Positions 34,693 to 46,329 of a DNA stretch of 64,000 nt are shown one piece after another. Source of the stretch: Cladocopium goreaui (taxonomy: Eukaryota; Sar; Dinophyceae; Suessiales; Symbiodiniaceae); assembly GCA_947184155.2 (NCBI GenBank), contig CAMXCT020000318.1, positions 102,379-166,378 on the forward strand. Direction: 5' to 3'. Made by a program: the position numbers and the translations under genes. Within the stretch, counting starts at the first letter, position 1; each line of letters starts with the position of its first letter. Below the pieces are notes generated by a model. It saw only the letters and a list, made by a program, of their open reading frames with translations. It had not been told where the DNA came from and ran no database searches.

Positions 34693-36640
34693 CTGAAAAA
34701 TGAAAAACAGTTCCGATCCAGTTCGTTTGAATGTCTGTTTAAAAAGAATAGCTGCCAGTAATAATTTTCAAGGTTTTAGCCGGAGCGAATTGCTGTAAGA
34801 TCAAACAACACAATTCGGATCAATTCGGCATAGCTTGGGAAGCATGGCCTATTTCGCGCTTTTGTGCGTGTTCTTCGGAAGCAACTGCGTGTACCTCAAT
34901 ATGTCGCGCTCAATTTCCAAATGCGCTAGACTTCATCCCCTTGCTACATCTTGCCACCCCATGGTGTTTTTTCTTGCCAGTTCTTTTTCCCCATTGGCAA
35001 ATGTTTTTGTTGCTTTGTATTGAGTGGAAGACATGATAAGCTTTGTCAAATGCGAGAAGAGGGTATGTGTCATAGCTTCGACATTCAGTAGAAAACCGAG
35101 TTGCACAGCACCCTCGAAAGGAAAAGCTCGGCCAGTTCACCTGGGGCAAGTAGCTTGAGTATTGCAAGTTGGAGACATCTCCAAAACTACCGTACAACAA
35201 ACAATTCTCATCTCACTGCGAAGTCTTTGGTCAACATTTGCACGTCTCTCTGCAAGTACAATTTACTCCAACCCCAAAGTCAATACCTCTCAAGTTTGAC
35301 CTAATACAAAACTCTGAGCGGCGTGCTGATTGCAGAGTCAGTACAAGCCATGCAAAAAGAACGTAGAAAAATGACCAACCCAGAAGCCAACCTGCAGGGG
35401 CCAACGGAGACAATGCCAACCACAAACGCACGTTCGATAGTGTATTGTTGCCATAATATTGACATAATTAATGACCCAAATGCAGCAACAAATGCAAGCT
35501 CTAGACAGGTTGCAAACAAAACGCCGCCGCTTTCAATTTTTTCAGGCCATGACCTACTTCTTCATGAACCGGATTGTCTTGGATGCCCAAGTCTGTCATC
35601 CAATCCTGAAGCTTCGGACGAGACATGACAAAACTCAAACATCGAGAACTTCAAAACATCTAAATCTCAAGACAAATCAAGACTCTATGTCAAAGTCTAT
35701 GTCTATATCTGCCTAACTCTCTCTATCTGCTCTTAACATGGAAAGTCACAGCAAGTGCGCCCAGCAAGGCTCCTCTCCACTTCGCTCGCCCAAAGTTGTC
35801 ACCACCCCTTCAGGATCAAACCTCAGTCTCTGTGTTGGTTCGTCTTGGCTTCCATCCCTGCGATTACACTATGATTAATTGATTAATTACTACAAATCAG
35901 GATCTTTAGTATTGGGATGTGCTATGAATGATCGGCATGAAATTTTGACTGAGGAAATGGCTTGAACACCATGCCGCGCATCTCATTTGCGGAGAGCATG
36001 TTGAAAGAAGCGCGGAAGATTGACACATTTCTCAGAACCTTGGGAGCAATGTTTCGACACAAAGCAGCACGAATCTTTGCAGTGCAAGAGACTTGTGCAG
36101 TGTCTGTTCTCCAGTGTCCAACAATGTCCAACATCCCATGTTGCTGAATTGCTATGATTTACTGATATCTTTGTTCTTCGATTGTATGTTTTTCTTGGAA
36201 ATTTGTCGTTTTCGTGGGTTGTTTATTGCCGCATGCTGCCGCATGCTCAGCTTCTGATCGCCTCTGAGCCCTTTGCCCCTTGTTGCGTCGCGAGTAGAGG
36301 ACCACCGATCTGAGGAAAAGAAGCATTCCACATATGTCCAAATAATTTCCGTAAATCTAGTAAAGTATAGTAAAGTGATGTAAAGTGCATAGTGCAGTGT
36401 CTGATGGTGAATCATGGTGTATCTTCTGATTTGTACAAGAGCGGAGCAGTCGAAGATGCAGGTGACTTGAGCTCACAAGTCTCAGGGCGCACCAGGAGGA
36501 AAAGAAGTATCAGCAACACTGCCAATGGTAAAACCTGGCAGAGGTCTTCACACATGTGCGGACGAGCCGCTACAGCTGCTAATGCAAATTGGACATCATG
36601 CAAGTTCTTCCAAGCGAGGCGGCTTTGCAGCCCCCGATCT
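34558..36640 (-). CDS. Gene E: probable multi-pass membrane protein of unknown family (partial model)
   Basis: Built from separate exon candidates; joins not proven. The last exon (34558-34692) is clear: a long T tract and CAG|G, 45 codons beginning EGAQAQLVNKPLFAPWVGSK and ending GTSQTSL with TGA. Upstream candidates are 35400-35500 (LELAFVAAFGSLIMSILWQQ, a membrane segment), 35945-36100 (CRNIAPKVLRNVSIFRASFN, then NEMRGMVFKPFPQSK) and 36430-36640 (SRLAWKNLHDVQF, then VLPLAVLLILLFLLV, a membrane segment). I do not recognise the family. It lies between ABCG gene A and the dehydrogenase, same strand. Confidence 0.4.
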
Positions 36641-37929
36641 TGGGGCAGTAGCTCCCAAAGCCAAGCCTCAGGAAACGAGATGAAACAAGACCAAACCAAT
36701 CCAAATTATACTCCACACATCTCTACATTTTCAACACTGTACACAAATAAGATTCAGAATACTTCATGCCAAGCCATGTCCAAACAACGCCAGCAACAGT
36801 TGTTCCATAAGTTCTTTGTTCTTCTCCAAGGTCAGTGCAAAAGGTTGAGGCAACCTTGCATGAGTTGGACACTTTCAAATGCTGAAACTCCTCAACATTG
36901 CATTTTCTAGAGCGCTGGGTGATAGCACTGTGAAGCTATGATTTGAGGCACTTGCGAAAGAAGCCAAGCAAAAACCGAGACAGCAGACTGCCTCAAGAGA
37001 TGCAACACGATAGGGTGTCTGCCCTTTGCTGGAAACTCTTGTACTCCTCCATCTGCATCAAACATTTGACCCTTAACGAGCAGTTCGCATTTCTTCGGTT
37101 GTGTCATGTTGTGTCTTTAGTTTTCTCGTTCCCATTATTGCTAGAAGTAGCACTGGTTGCTGAATACTGATACATCCTGATTGCTTGAGGGAAATAGACA
37201 TTGCAGATCTATGCGGTATACGACGCTAGTGACTGCTAGTGGTGCCTGCAAAGGGCAGGTGCTCCTTGCGCTCAATTTAAATCTTGTTACAATTTGCTAC
37301 ATGTGACCCAAGCGCACCTCTCTACCTGGCTGCAAGCCAGCTAGTAAGTAGACGATGCAGCCTAGAAACGAGCAAAAAATGTAAGAAGAGAATAGAAGAG
37401 ATACAAACATGATCAACCATGTATGAAAAGGATTGAAAAGGTCAAAAAATGCAAATCTGAAGTAGATAAAAAAAAAACAAAAACATGAAAAAACAAGACA
37501 TCAGAATTTAAGATAATTTAAGATTGCAAAACAAGACTGCGACCAGACTTCCACGATCCACGGCTTCATGAGCTTCCAGCACATCAGAGCTGGCGGACCA
37601 ACCTGAGGACTCGGAATTGCATTGTGGATAATCCTGAAGGATCCTTAAGGTATCTTCAAAGGATCCTTAAGGTATCTGAAGATTGTTTTCTTGAGTGAAA
37701 TGGTGAAATGTAATTGAAATGTAATAATTGGTTGTGGAATGTTGTGGAACGTTTCACACAACATACACAACCATCGCCACAGGAGTTAGCGCTTTTATGG
37801 TCAGTGGAACTGCCAGTCGATTGCTACATGTAGACTCTCAAAGTCGAGAGCTACGTCTGAGTTGTAGATTGCAATAGCTGTAGATGTAGCAGCTGTTTTC
37901 CAGGTTCAAACCCACAGGCAGGAGAATCT
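36641..37929. other. Spacer between gene A and gene E
   Basis: A short coding-like piece, MEEYKSFQQRADTLSCCIS, occurs on the minus strand near 37000-37060 but without supported boundaries. The region 37200-37900 shows nothing coding. Confidence 0.35.
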
Positions 37930-37995
37930 CTAAAGAAAATGCGCAGCAAATCCCAATGCGAGTAGGAAAATGAATCCCAATGCAATGGCACAGTC
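37930..37995 (-). CDS. Gene A last exon: final membrane segment
   Basis: AG|G, then DCAIALGFIFLLALGFAAHF + L and TAG at 37930-37932; 66 nt. Fits the last transmembrane helix of an ABCG protein. Confidence 0.75.
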   Translation of the reverse strand, partial: DCAIALGFIFLLALGFAAHFL

Positions 37996-40900
37996 CTCAA
38001 ATTCTTCGGGAATACGAGACACATACGAGAGTGAAAGGGAAGGACGTTGAGTTCAGTTCCCATGCCAAACCCATCCAAACCCTAGAAGGATGAAAGGGGA
38101 TGAATTGTTGGATGAAAGAGTGTTGGGATCACGGGTTCACCAGGACCAAGGACGGGAGAAAAAGAAAGATGCCATAAGACGCCTATTTCATGCTTTCGAA
38201 TCCAGTTAGCGAAACACTTTCTCTAGATCTCTCTGGATTCTATTCCTCAGAAACGTTATATTCGTGGTCGTAGATATACTAGCCAGCTTAGCTGACTAGA
38301 TGTTCATTGATACTTTGTCTCATTGGGGATAGTCCATCCCCTTCCTTTTCCAGCACAGGCCCGCTCTAGCCAAGGAAACACAACTTTCCGAAGCGCTTCC
38401 ACAATGAGAATGCAAACAATGAATCCATTTCCATCATCTGAACTTCCAAAAGCAACTGTCACCAGGAAATAGATGACACACAAAGGTACTGCAAGGGTAT
38501 TAGAGCAATGAAAACAATCACTGCATTTATGTGTTGATGCCCTGTTGCCACGATCGCAATCTCAGCCGTGAACTCTCAAAAGGATTGCGTCCATCACTAC
38601 CTCCGGCTTTGCTGCAGTTGCCGTGTGACAAAGGGAGGGCACTTCAAAAGAGTCAAATTGGATTGAAAGAGAATGAAAGATGACTCGTTACATTCTGACA
38701 CCACGATGACCTGACATGACCTGACAAATAAAAAGAGAATGTGTAGTCGGCTGAAGGAACAGAACTCTTTGGTAACACAAGGAATGGGTGGCTTTGCAGT
38801 GTCTTGGCAGAACCAGTATAAAAGAGGGATGCTCCGAAGAATCACTGTCCTAAGTCACTAAGATTCTCAGCTCTAGCAACAGCGACAATGTGTTTGCGTG
38901 GGACCCTGCCTTTGCAATCACGAAGGTGCCAGTGTAGTAGTATCCTGCAGATCGTGTTTCAGTACCCTTTAATGGTGTCCCAGGATTGCATCCTGTTCCA
39001 GCCGTCGTTGGCCACCTTGAGCCATCTTGGTGTCTTGCTTCTTTTTGTGATTTAGTCTAGAATCGCACCAAAAAAAGAACCAACAAATACCAAAAAAAAT
39101 AAACACAGATCAAGAGCATTTTCCCAATCGCTTCCTGCCGCACGTTCTCGTCTAAAGCTTGTATAGCCTTCCCGCCAGGCCAGTAGGCCCTGCAAGGCCT
39201 CCAATTCCACGCAGACAGTTTCTGGCTGATTTAGAAGGCTGGAGCCAGCTGCAGCTGAAGCACACTTTAGTGGACCAGAACTCAACTTAGCATGTCATTG
39301 CAAGCCTCAAATAGCCTCAGTTTCCTTTGTTCTGGATGGCTTGTACTGTTGTACCATGTTGTACCTCTTACCCTCTCTTGAGATCGCGAATTCTCTTGAA
39401 ATCGCACATTGCTCATGGATATATGTACATGCTATATACTATTTGAGAAGGAAAGTGGATAGCCAAATATAGGAGAGACAAGAAGAGAGGCAGAGAGGTA
39501 GTGAAGTGCAAATAACTCAAAAAAGGGCGAGCGCACACAGTATCAATGATAACAGGTAAGAATGAGACTCCAGCCACTAACATTTCAGCAAATACAACCC
39601 CCCCTACAAAGCTGATTCTGCAAAAAGAAAATACCACAGTGCATCACAGTACAATCAAAATACTCACATGTCGAGATGATTTATGTCTCTACATGTCTCT
39701 ACCCCGCTCCTGTTTAGCCCGGCACCGGGTTCCTAGCCTGCATACCCAGGGTGCAGTGTACTGCGAAGACCAGACCAAGGCGACTGCAGCCAAGACAAGC
39801 ATGCAATTTCTTGAGTTGCTCGGGGTCATCAATGACTTAATGCAAAGACAGCAACAAAACAGGGACAAACAAACGCCAGAAAAACAGATTGAAGCAAGGG
39901 CTCAATGACACTGAACAAAACCTAGACTCAAAAGGAATTTGAAATAAGAATGCTTCTAACAGGCATGCACAGGCCAGCATTTTCTGTGTCAGTGGTGCGC
40001 CTGATAACTCCTGCCAGTCTCATGGACATCTGGAAGTAAGTCATTCCAAGCAGAACTCCTGCTATCGCTGCCTTGCAAGCCAGTTTGGCACGAAAACAAA
40101 GTGGGGATGAGAGAACACAAATAATATCAATAATACAGTGTATATATATATACACGTATATATATATATGTATATATACATGTATACACGTTTTTTATCG
40201 TTTTTTAATGTAAGAAGAACCATGAAGGCACATTCATGAGTTTGGCAACGCGCCGGAAAGCGCTGCCTCAAAGTAGGTGTATGTTGCCAGGCTCCTGATG
40301 ACACACGGACTGGCAAATCTCGAATTTTGAAGTTTGATTTAAGCTGCTGCAAGCTGGGCAAGGCATCCTCTGAATTCGCATTTCTCGGAGAAGAAGTTGT
40401 ATCCTCAGAGCAGAGTTGCTGTGTCGGGTACAGAATGCAGACTTGGTCGGCCGCCACCATCAAGCAGAACGGGAAAGAAAGGTACAACATGGTACAACAA
40501 GTTGGACAAGTCTGCAATGAGTCTGCAATCCACTAACACTGAAACCTCAAGCTTTGTCGCACCAGCTCTGCTTGTCTCAAGGTTTAGACATGTCTACTGA
40601 CCAACATCATCCGCAATCATCCACAATCATCCACAATCATCCTGTTTCTGAGGGCAAAGCAACTGCACTCTGATGGGTGGTACAGTTGCTGCCTTCACCT
40701 GGCAAATGTGACCGTGCAAAACCGTGAACTGCTTTGCACATCTTGCACGAATATGCACGAATCTCATGACACAACTCAGAATCCTCTGCAAATCCTGGAA
40801 CAGTGATGATAATGTGATGATGCTTGAAGCATCTTGAAACGGTCAGAACTGCCCTTGACCCGGCTTTCGCGCAGGTGGCCTCCATGATCTCTTCACCAGG

Positions 40901-43900
40901 ACTTGCAGTCAACGCCTGAGCGGCTGGAGTCCTTTTGGATCTTTTGGCTTCCATTTACTTATTTTACTTCCAGTTTAAAGCCCCTGGAGGCTTTGCCCAC
41001 TTTTTGAATCTCCAAATATCTCGCAGCCTTCAATGAATAACTTCATGCAGACACTCCGAAAATGACATGTGAGCACAACAACGGCGTGTCAATGAAAATC
41101 ATGGACCCGTAAACAAACCTCACATCACAGCAAATCACAGCAAATCCTGGGCCCCAACTGACTGAATCTCATCCTCCATGTCACCCTTTTCTTCTGCCCT
41201 CAGATGCTGGAGCATTGCTAGGGCATGGCCAGTACTTGAGAAAAGACTTTAGAAACGAAGCCGTTTCACGTGCCAGTAGCTCTCACATCCATAAGGGCTC
41301 GAGCACTTTATAAAGTTTGAAGGCTTCATCTGCATGATCACCTCAGGAACTTCCAATCTATGCGAAGGAAGCTTCCAACCACCAGAAGTACCAGAAGTTT
41401 GTCATCAAGGCATTAGAACCGTTTAGAACCATACTGTGGACTTCTGACGATCAGAACCTGCTTCTGTGTGCTTTGCAAACCATTCCCTGATAGGCCTGAT
41501 AGGTCTGCCGAACCGATATATCATGCACTGTACGGGTAATGAAGCAAGTTGGAGACCATGCGTCTGCTTCCAAGAAGCCAGAGATGATGTCCAACAATAC
41601 ATCCTCTCGGGCTCAAACGTCAAAATGATGCACTGCTTTCTTGACTCGGAAACAGCAGAGCGTTGCCATGGTATACTGACAATGCCGAAAAAAGCAAGGC
41701 AGTAGCAGCCAGCAGTCCGACGCAGTGCCATATCCCCCTTCAGGGTGGAGTTGGCCTTTCCGCATGCAGTCTGTGTATGTCTTCCTGACATTCTGAAGAT
41801 CCCCTGACTATGATCACTTAAAATCAATTCATGTTCATATCCATTCACATTAATCTATAAATGGTATCAGTATGCGTTTATATTAACTCCATTCAAGCGG
41901 CTGATCTTCTGTCACAACGCAATGATGTCATAGATGGCACTAAGGCGCCGACGCAAGGGCGAGATGTATGTGGGGAGAGATGTCGTTGCACCAAAATAAG
42001 CAACCTCAGCAAAGCTGTACTAAAATTAATAAAGGCACACACACACACATCCTCGCCGCAAATGCATTTTGAAATGATATGAATGTCACTGTGCATTGAC
42101 TGTGCATGTTTGAGCGAACGGCTCGTCCGTATGTCCCAAGCACGAGAGTGTCAGAAAAGTTTGCCTCAAAGCCATGAAAGCGGTTCAGAGAGCGGTTCAG
42201 AGCAGTTGAGTGCCGGATAGATTGAATCTTTGATTGATACATCTGGTGTTCAATCCGAGAGCCAAGCCAAGAGCTCAGGGGAAGGTTGGTGCATTGAAGC
42301 AAGCAGTATACAGCCTTCAAACAACAGCGGAATCTTTCATGCGGCTGAGGCAGAGCCTCTGTAACTCCTTGTTTTACGCCCAACCATCTATAGATATCTA
42401 CAGTAGGATGCCTAAGTTGAGGATGTCTAAATTGTCTAAATGGTCTGAATTGTCTCAAGATGTCGGATGTCTAAGGATGCTTGAGGCACAAGGAGCCAGT
42501 TGAACGACCTCAATACAGCGCCAGTTGAGTACAAACTCCTGACTCGCTGCGCGATTGGAATCACGAGGCGTTTTGTAGATTTTCTCATCTCTGTCTGACC
42601 ATCACCAACACGCTGTCCATTTGCTTCCGCAACAGCGTGTATCGATATGGTCACAGCAAACAGGGACGCCTGAAGTCCATGAGCAATGCTTACAGTGCTT
42701 AAAGCTGTGTGAAGGACACGTTGCCTTTGATTTGTAGAACTTACTTTGCCAGAACTCAGTAGTCCAGCCGGTGTTGTCGCCCAAATTTCAAGCTCATTTA
42801 GGTTGTGGTTATCCCGGGCAACCATGGCCAAATGATGCCAAATGGAACCCAAAGATGGTAGCCAGATGCTTAGCCAAATGTAGCCAGATGCTTGGCCAAA
42901 GGCCAAAAGACTCGTTCGCGGCAAATCCCACTCAGGAAGTGCCTTCGGCCGCCAATTCAGCTAACAAATGTCCCAAGGAGAGCGCTGTTTCGCTGTCGAG
43001 ACCTGAGTCAGAAGAAACATGAAAAGTCATGAGTCATGACATGGTTTCAAAATACATTGAAATACTGAAACAGTTGTAGCACGAGTGTCTCATGCAAAAT
43101 GAACCTGTTCGAGAGATGAGGAAGCGCAACAGTTTTTTTTTTTTTACATCTCTACATTCTGCACGAATGTTGGGTGGCTGACCACTTGTAGGTTCATCCA
43201 AAGCGAGAACACCGCGAGCCACCGAAAGCTCTACCTTAGAGGGCCAGGCACAAAACATGTACAATACGAAGTGTACGAAGTCATACAAAGATATCCAAAG
43301 TATGACATGTCCCAACTGTCCCCACTGTGTCCTATTCGTTACACATTTGTTACACACCTGTGAAACAACGAAAGGCACTGACTGCCCTCGCCAGACCATC
43401 AGCTCCAAGTCACGCCAACAGCAGTCCGCCGGCGTTCACCGCCCGAAATTCCACGGAATTTGTGACCACCGACTTTGGAGTTGGCCACTCCCTGGCAATC
43501 ACTTCTCTGTCAGGGCATGACAGATTAGCCGACTAGGCTGCAGAGAATGCTCTGTTGAGAGGCCTCAAGACCAAGTCTGCCTATGGTCCAGCGAACACGC
43601 CTTAGATCGAGCAAAAAATGAGCTGACTTGCAAAGGTGTGCCTAAATGTGTTTTGCAAGCGTTCCCGACGTACAACACAATGAACTGCAGTTGTTTGACA
43701 CGTCTATTATCGTCTATTGCCCAAAAAGAAAACCAAGGAACACTTGAACATCACCAAAAGCAAAATAACATCTTTCAAATAGACTTTAGGCGACGGCTCT
43801 TGACATACTTTGCGACTGGAGTGCGGCATTCTCAGCGCCACGGCCTTTTTTAAAGACGATCCATTGGGAAGGAGCTGAGGGAGCATTTACATGTGCCAAC

Positions 43901-45660
43901 TTGGTCAACTTGGCCAATGGCTATGTTTTCATGTCATTGAGTAAACGATAATGTATTTTATGTGATATATTTGTATACATAATATTCTCATATACTATCA
44001 TAATCTATCATACAATATCATACAATATACATAAAACATGCATATCACATAAACCTGCATGAACATCGCAAAACTGATCTGTTAGGATATCCACTGACTC
44101 CTGGAACATCTGAGGTCTTGGCGAAAGAGATCGCCTGAAAAGCGGAGTGGGTCACAGCGCAAAGGGTGCATCATACATGTCAACATATGGCGTCCCCCGC
44201 TGTATGTACATGCATTCATTATCCTGACTTAGATTATACGTTGTTACATGTTACTATTTATATTGATGTTGGTATGATATATATATATATTGGGTTCTTA
44301 TATTGTCATTTAATTGTTGCTGATTGCACTGGTGTTTGCCCTGTGCAAGCTCCCCTTGTCACGTTGTATCTGAACTCTGCACCTCCGAGACTGTCAGCTC
44401 AGGATGCAAGGCATCGTCTTGACGGACGTAGCCCACCTACCATCGAACGATGAACAAAGAATACCAAAGAATTCAAAGAATGACAGAAATTGCCAAAAGA
44501 ATGTGCGCACGATGTGGATATCAAGATTATCAAAATGATATAAGTGTCGACTCATGTCGACTCATGTCGACTCATGTCGACTCATGCCGACTCACAGGGA
44601 CGCTGGGACGAAACTAGTAACCGCTACGCTATGCTGCGCTATGCTGCATTCCTGGAGGCCGAGCACCGGACTGTTCTTCTGAGCTTGCTCCGAGCTATGC
44701 GATGCCTGGGCGGAACCAAATAAACATTCAAGGATCAATCCAATCTGAACACAAGATATGATAGGTAATTATATTATAAATTATAATATAATGTGTAATA
44801 TTGTGTAATTAATTGTATAATATATTATAATCTATAATCAGGACCTGCACAGAAAAAGCCGAAAAGGCCGCTTCTGGCACGTCATCAAGCCTGTTTAGAT
44901 AGACCGTCACGTCGCACTTTGTTCGCGTCACCTGTGGCAGCTTGCATGCTGCTGACTGTAGAGGGCCTGTTCTTTTTTCAAAACCGACTCAAACCTCCAT
45001 TGAACTGAAAGCAGTGGAAGCAGAGTAGGAGAGTGCGAGCAGAGTAGGAGAGTGGGAGCAAAGTGAGATTTGTGAATGATATATCTACGATTATCTACGC
45101 TTTTTTGGGAAGATAAATCCTGCAGTTGTTCATTCTTGTCATGTCCACTCCCACCTCGCCGGCAAGGCAAGACAAAAGCGTCGTCTTGCCACAGCCGGAA
45201 GGGCCAAGGACCGCCAATGGCCTATTGTTGCCCAGATTCGCAGCGTAAACTCGCCAAACTAATCATTCAATCGATCTCACCCTGAGGATCCGCTTGTCAA
45301 ATTTGCAATGTGAAGATCCGCAAGCAGCTTCCAAGCCTTCCGGCTTGAACTATGCCATTCATCCTGCGACAGAAAGTCTTCCGGTGTTCTATCATTGATC
45401 TCCAGCTCAAACTCGCCAATGATCACCAATGTCGAACAACTGTCGCCTATACATGCCTATACATGCCTATACCATCCTATACCATCAAATTCACATGGTG
45501 CGCGTCGCATCTAGTGTTTTGTCGCACGCCCCGAATCCATCTCTCCACTGAACCCCAACGATCCCACTGGCGCACCCATCGTACAGCGTGGTCGAGTTTG
45601 GAAGCATAGCATGCAGATCCTTCCATTGAATTTCAATGAATTTCACAGTGGCATCACGTG
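37930..45660 (-). CDS. Gene A: ABCG-type half-transporter (split gene)
   Basis: Span including introns. Exons in order: about 45570-45650 (VKFIEIQWKDL, the usual start of the nucleotide-binding domain), 45155-45250 (Walker A GPSGCGKTT), 43414-43491 (signature ISGGERRR), 43183-43234 (Walker B and D-loop start LALDEPTSG), 42637-42724 (switch histidine ISIH), 42120-42164 (FSDTLVLGTYGRA), 41568-41603 (DVLLDIISGFLE), then membrane-domain exons near 39955-40100 (AAIAGVLLGMTYFQ), 39548-39603 (GVVFAEMLVAGVSFLPVIID), 39135-39167 (FRRERAAG), 38775-38832 (YWFCQDTAKPPIP), 38395-38488 (VIYFLVTVAFGSSDDGNGF) and 37930-37995. The order NBD then membrane domain defines the ABCG subfamily, whose half-transporters pair to export lipids and other hydrophobic compounds. 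A Q-loop exon between 45155 and 43491 was not found. The first exon may lie further upstream. Confidence 0.85.
40138..40190. repeat. (TA)n microsatellite
   Basis: TA-rich dinucleotide tract with TACACG interruptions in an intron of gene A. Confidence 0.9.
42637..42724 (-). CDS. Gene A exon: switch histidine
   Basis: RVLHTALSTVSIAHGLQASL then FAVTISIH, ending at CAC before a GC donor. ISIH corresponds to the TIHQP motif of ABCG proteins; the next residues would come from the following exon. The 5' boundary is unsure because the phase from the Walker B exon does not fit directly. Confidence 0.6.
43183..43234 (-). CDS. Gene A exon: Walker B
   Basis: 52 nt, VELSVARGVLALDEPTS plus one base, AAG|G to GT. 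LALDEPTSG holds the Walker B aspartate and catalytic glutamate. Confidence 0.9.
43414..43491 (-). CDS. Gene A exon: ABC signature
   Basis: 26 codons, GVANSKVGGHKFRGISGGER then RRTAVG, CAG|G to GT. SGGER is the ABCG form of the ABC signature. The join to the next exon gives TAVG-VELSVARGVLALDEPTSG. Confidence 0.92.
44545..44594. repeat. (GTCGACTCAT)5 tandem repeat
   Basis: Four perfect and one variant 10-bp copies within an intron of gene A; each copy carries GTCGAC. A degenerate CGCTATGCTG repeat follows at 44622-44650. Confidence 0.95.
45155..45250 (-). CDS. Gene A exon: Walker A
   Basis: Reads AANLGNNRPLAVLGPSGCGK then TTLLSCLAGE, ending GAG before GT. GPSGCGKTT is an exact P-loop. Confidence 0.88.
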
Positions 45661-46078
45661 GCATCCATGGATTCTCCACGTGCCATGAATTTCATGAGCA
45701 TACAATATACTGGTGCTCCCGTGACCACATAGGTCCCAGATGGTCCCAGATCCGCATCCCCTGACTGCTCCAGCCTTCCAGACCAACGCCGCCGAGCCCT
45801 GTCATTTCGACCATAGATCCACGAAGCCATGAATCATGACATTGTGATTTGTGACATTTTATGACATCATTCTGATGTCATTGTGCTGCTATTGACATCA
45901 TTATAACATTTTATGAAACTATTTGTTGATATTTGTTGTATTTCATAGTCAAATGCCAACCAAAGGTTCCTAACAACTTGTGCCTTGGTTCTCGCACTCA
46001 CCCAAGATGGCGCTTCCAAGGACTTGGCATCACGCAATGCATCGTTCATTTGGAAACAAACAATTGCTTTAATTTAAT

Positions 46079-46237
46079 TAAATCTGAATATATCTGAATT
46101 GCATGTAACGCACATCTGACGATTTTCGTCTAGACTGACTGTAGGAAAAGTCAAGATGTTTGAGTCTAGAGCCGTGGAGCAGCCTGGATCCTTTCTGTAG
46201 ATGATAGCTCGAAGGCAGTCGCCCTTCTTTACCCGGT
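46079..46237 (-). CDS. Candidate exon of unknown gene between ABCG genes A and B
   Basis: Acceptor TTTCAG|G, then YRVKKGDCLRAIIYRKDPGC, STALDSNILTFPTVSLDE and MCVTCNSD, ending near a stop. Composition is clearly protein-like, with spaced cysteines. It could belong to the N-terminal part of gene A or to a small separate gene. No family is recognised. Confidence 0.4.
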
Positions 46238-46329
46238 ACCTGAAACAATATATTTCTGATGCAAATCGATGCACATTGATGCAACATGCATATGTATATA
46301 TATATAATGTATAGGCCACAGAGTATCTC

